From positions 1 through 44,993 of the forward strand of contig JAEYOY010000024.1 in NCBI GenBank assembly GCA_023411215.1: a stretch of DNA of 44,993 bases, written 5' to 3'. Position 1 is the first letter of the stretch; each line of letters opens with the position of its first letter. The position numbers and the translations under genes are program-made. Shown piece after piece: positions 42,752 to 44,993 of the stretch. The DNA comes from Bacillota bacterium. GTDB lineage: Bacteria > Bacillota > Clostridia > Lachnospirales > Lachnospiraceae. The notes below the pieces were generated by a model that was not told the origin of the DNA, ran no database searches, and was given only the letters and a program-made list of their open reading frames with translations.

Positions 42752-44527
42752 TTAATCATACTCGATTTTTGCCTTAATTCTTCTAACGCCAGCCGAAGAT
42801 GCCTCCTCCTTTAGTATTATAAATTTTCCCAATTCATTTGTATTAAAAGCATGTGGACCGCCACATATTTCATTGGAATAACCCGAGATCGTATACACTT
42901 TAACTCTATCACCATACTTATTGTCAAATATTCCGATTGCATTTGATTCTCTCGCTTCATCCAGAGTCATTTCCATGCAATTTACATCAATACTTTTATT
43001 AATTGCTTCATTTACAATCCTTGATACTTCATTTAGCTCATCTGCTGTTAGCTTTCTGTCAAATGAAAAGTCAAATCGTAATCTTTCTTCAGTTATATTG
43101 CTGCCACGCTGATAAATACCATCACCCAGCACCTTTCTCAGCGCACCATTCAGTAGATGTGTAGCTGTATGAAGTCGTGCTGTCAGAATACTGGCATCAG
43201 CAAGGCCGCCTTTAAACTTTCCCACTGCACCTTGTCTTGATTTCTCCTGGTGTTCTTTAAATCGTTGTTCATAATTATTAATATCTACCTTTACCCCACG
43301 CTCATCCGCTAATTCCATAGTAAATTCAATAGGGAAGCCAAATGTATCATATAACCTGAACGCTAATTCACCACTCAACATTTCATCCTTTTCCATTGAC
43401 CCGAAAAATTGTTCTGCCTTTTTCAAACCAGAATCAATCGTTTTTCTGAACAAACATGACTCCTTTTCAATTTGTTCTATAATAAAGAATTGGTTTTCTC
43501 CCAGCTCCTTATATACCTCCTTATATTGCTGTATAATCACCTCTGCCAAATCACAAAGGATATTGTCTGGAAATCCATGCTTTTTGATTAATCTTATCGT
43601 CCTTCTAATTAGCCTTCGTAGAATATAGCCCTGCTCTGTATTGGAAGGTTGAATTCGCTTTGGGTCACCAAGTATAAATACAATTGCTCTTGCATGTTCA
43701 CATATGATGCGGAAATCGCGTTTCGTTTCATCTGAATACGGAATATCAATTAAGCTTTTTAGCTTATTCATCACCGGTATAAATAGTTCCGTTTCATACA
43801 CATTATCTTTCCCATTCAAAATGGTTAAAACTCGTTCCATTCCCATCCCGGTATCTACATTTTTATTTTGCAGAGGTTCATATGAACCATCACTGTTTTT
43901 GTTATACTCCATGAAAACATTATTCCATATTTCAACGTATTTACCACAGTGGCAAGCAGGCCCGCAATCCTTACTACAAGGCTCCTTTCCCATATCATAA
44001 AATATCTCAGTGTCCGGACCACATGGACCGGTCACTCCTGCTGGACCCCACCAGTTCTCTTCTCTTCCATAAAAGAATATCTGGTTATCTGATAAACCCT
44101 TTGCTTTCCACATCTTGGCCGTTTCATCATCCCTTGCAACGATATCATCACCGCTAAAAACGGTAACAGCAATTCTTTCTACCGGAATATTCAGGACAGT
44201 GGTTAGAAATTCATAACTAAACGAAACGGACTCTTCTTTAAAATAATCCCCGAGAGACCAATTACCTAACATCTCAAAAAATGTAAGGTGTGTATCATCA
44301 CCAACCTCATCAATATCGCATGTTCTTATACATTTCTGAACATTAGTCAAACATTTACCTTGTGGGTGACTCTCACCTAACAAGTAAGGAACTAACGGAT
44401 GCATACCAGCCGTAGTAAACAGAACCGTTGGATCGTTATCCGGTAGTAACGAAGCAGAGGCGATCTCACAATGCCCTCTCTCCTTAAAAAAATTGACATA
44501 CCTTCTTCTTAACTCTGCTGCTGTCAT
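42752..44527 (-). CDS. alaS: Short-form alanyl-tRNA synthetase
   Basis: AlaRS charges tRNA-Ala and removes mischarged Ser or Gly. The 591-residue protein has the catalytic domain (TTAGMHPLVPYLLG, FFEMLGNWS, TGMGMERV), the tRNA-binding helices and the editing domain with HTATHLLNGAL and the CGGPH cysteine-histidine pair. It stops there, without the C-Ala domain that makes most bacterial AlaRS about 870 residues. A cysteine group CSKDCGPACHCG sits in the catalytic half. A T-box with Ala specifier GCA controls it. It may be a second AlaRS, possibly less sensitive to an inhibitor; that is inference. Confidence 0.93.
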   Translation of the reverse strand: MTAAELRRRYVNFFKERGHCEIASASLLPDNDPTVLFTTAGMHPLVPYLLGESHPQGKCLTNVQKCIRTCDIDEVGDDTHLTFFEMLGNWSLGDYFKEESVSFSYEFLTTVLNIPVERIAVTVFSGDDIVARDDETAKMWKAKGLSDNQIFFYGREENWWGPAGVTGPCGPDTEIFYDMGKEPCSKDCGPACHCGKYVEIWNNVFMEYNKNSDGSYEPLQNKNVDTGMGMERVLTILNGKDNVYETELFIPVMNKLKSLIDIPYSDETKRDFRIICEHARAIVFILGDPKRIQPSNTEQGYILRRLIRRTIRLIKKHGFPDNILCDLAEVIIQQYKEVYKELGENQFFIIEQIEKESCLFRKTIDSGLKKAEQFFGSMEKDEMLSGELAFRLYDTFGFPIEFTMELADERGVKVDINNYEQRFKEHQEKSRQGAVGKFKGGLADASILTARLHTATHLLNGALRKVLGDGIYQRGSNITEERLRFDFSFDRKLTADELNEVSRIVNEAINKSIDVNCMEMTLDEARESNAIGIFDNKYGDRVKVYTISGYSNEICGGPHAFNTNELGKFIILKEEASSAGVRRIKAKIEYD

Positions 44528-44567
44528 TGTAAAACTCCTCTCCTAATAAATTTTAGTATGAACGAAG

Positions 44568-44649
44568 TGTCAGCTTGCTGACACTTTCGCGCCTGAGCGG
44601 GTTGCGAAGCAACTACTTCCTATCCGCGAAGTGCGCATCCTAGCGGAGC
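44568..44649. repeat. Palindrome-rich block between T-box and alaS
   Basis: AAGTGTCAG/CTGACACTT, GTTGC/GCAAC and short CGCG-containing arms occur within about 80 bp. The base composition is more GC-rich than around it. It lies in the transcribed leader of alaS, after the T-box terminator, and looks like an inserted REP-like hairpin element. Confidence 0.5.
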
Positions 44650-44692
44650 TTTTTTATCGTATAGGACGCAATTTCCTATACGATAAAAAAGC
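44648..44692. other. 19-bp hairpin overlapping the T-box terminator tail
   Basis: Arms 44648-44666 and 44674-44692 pair completely around a 7-nt loop, with ATCGTATAGGA as the core arm. The upstream arm in the transcript contains the six Ts of the T-box terminator (44685-44690), so this hairpin and the terminator compete for that run. Confidence 0.75.
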
Positions 44693-44719
44693 CCCAAGCT
44701 GATTAATTCAGCTTAGGGC
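44685..44719 (-). terminator. T-box leader terminator
   Basis: On the minus strand GCCC and AAGCTGA pair with TCAGCTT and GGGC around a 5-nt loop, followed by TTTTTT. It follows the T-box antiterminator sequence at 44731-44745. Confidence 0.85.
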
Positions 44720-44730
44720 GAACTATTATG

Positions 44731-44993
44731 TCCGTGTTACCACCTAAATTCAAGGATAAACTTGCACTCTGTTCGTACGGGGCAAATAAAATCAACCCGA
44801 TACCAATTTCCTTTTAACGGCGGAATCTCCGATGAAGTCTACTTAGATTTCTCTGTTCGGTTCATAGCTCCAAGACTGCTTCCATGTTATCTTTGTAAAG
44901 ATTCGCACCACCATCTTCTCTCTGTGACTCTAATAACATTTACTACTTCTCTTCATAGCCTTTTGAATTTAAAATTGTATGTAGAATACCATG
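44731..44993 (-). ncRNA. Alanine T-box riboswitch
   Basis: On the minus strand the leader has the AGAAGTAGTA left side of stem I, a 7-bp stem ATGTTAT/ATAACAT and then GGAA-GCA-G, placing the Ala codon GCA (44877-44879) as specifier next to the S-turn GAA. Downstream is the T-box sequence AGGTGGTAACACGG (44731-44745), whose TGGT should pair with the ACCA end of tRNA-Ala. Uncharged tRNA-Ala should favour antitermination and raise alaS expression. The 5' end of stem I may start slightly outside the window. Confidence 0.88.

Overview
The window looks like chromosome from a low-GC, spore-forming, anaerobic clostridium, most like a Lachnospiraceae member. The support is AT-rich DNA, strong AGGAGG ribosome-binding sites, a class III (oxygen-sensitive) ribonucleotide reductase, a clostridial-type spore photoproduct lyase, a T-box riboswitch, and many secreted or envelope proteins. 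Most genes are on the minus strand.

Layout. 1-1.1 kb: an APH(3')-type aminoglycoside phosphotransferase whose start codon lies in a 17-bp tandem repeat, then a truncated methyltransferase remnant and the first bases of another gene. 1.2-4.4 kb: a nitroreductase and an arsDA pair with its own promoter but no visible arsR or efflux pump. 4.5-9.1 kb: a serine hydrolase translationally coupled to a MerR regulator, a second divergent MerR regulator (each with a 19-bp-spacer promoter), two cysteine-containing proteins of unknown role, and a frameshifted integrase tail. 9.1-12.3 kb: nrdD-nrdG behind two NrdR-like boxes. 12.4-20.6 kb: LCP cell-wall ligase, C39-like protein, metallophosphoesterase lipoprotein, splB, L,D-transpeptidase, DUF2974 lipase-like protein and a Big_2 surface protein. 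20.6-33 kb: a large Lhr helicase, a 41-residue membrane protein, a DMT transporter, a lipid- or membrane-anchored protein, an alpha-L-fucosidase, a GHL10 hydrolase and a large N-acetylmuramoyl-L-alanine amidase. 33.5-41.6 kb: ttcA-like gene, then a more accessory stretch. 41.6-45 kb: a methyltransferase and a short alanyl-tRNA synthetase behind an alanine T-box.

The most unusual part is about 34.4-40.3 kb. A XerS-like tyrosine recombinase follows four exact-period 28-bp repeats. Next to it, one secreted-protein gene is bracketed by two roughly 80-bp direct repeats, and the flanks carry about ten copies of a TGTACTTTATTTT-like motif, some arranged as inverted arms with short spacers. Beyond that is a frameshifted zinc-ribbon fragment overlapping the tail of a COG3044-type ABC ATPase. 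That ATPase has a TTG start and sits behind a leader with a promoter, a 19-residue leader peptide and a perfect intrinsic terminator. Sequences inside the leader peptide can pair with the terminator, so the gene has the layout of a translation-sensing attenuator. I regard this recombinase/cassette/attenuator region as the best candidate for something undescribed. All functional statements about it are inference from sequence layout.

Start codons were moved inward from the longest frame for arsD, the LCP protein, splB, lhr, the DMT transporter, the amidase, ttcA and the 37-kb secreted protein, because the Shine-Dalgarno sequence or family length fits the inner start better.
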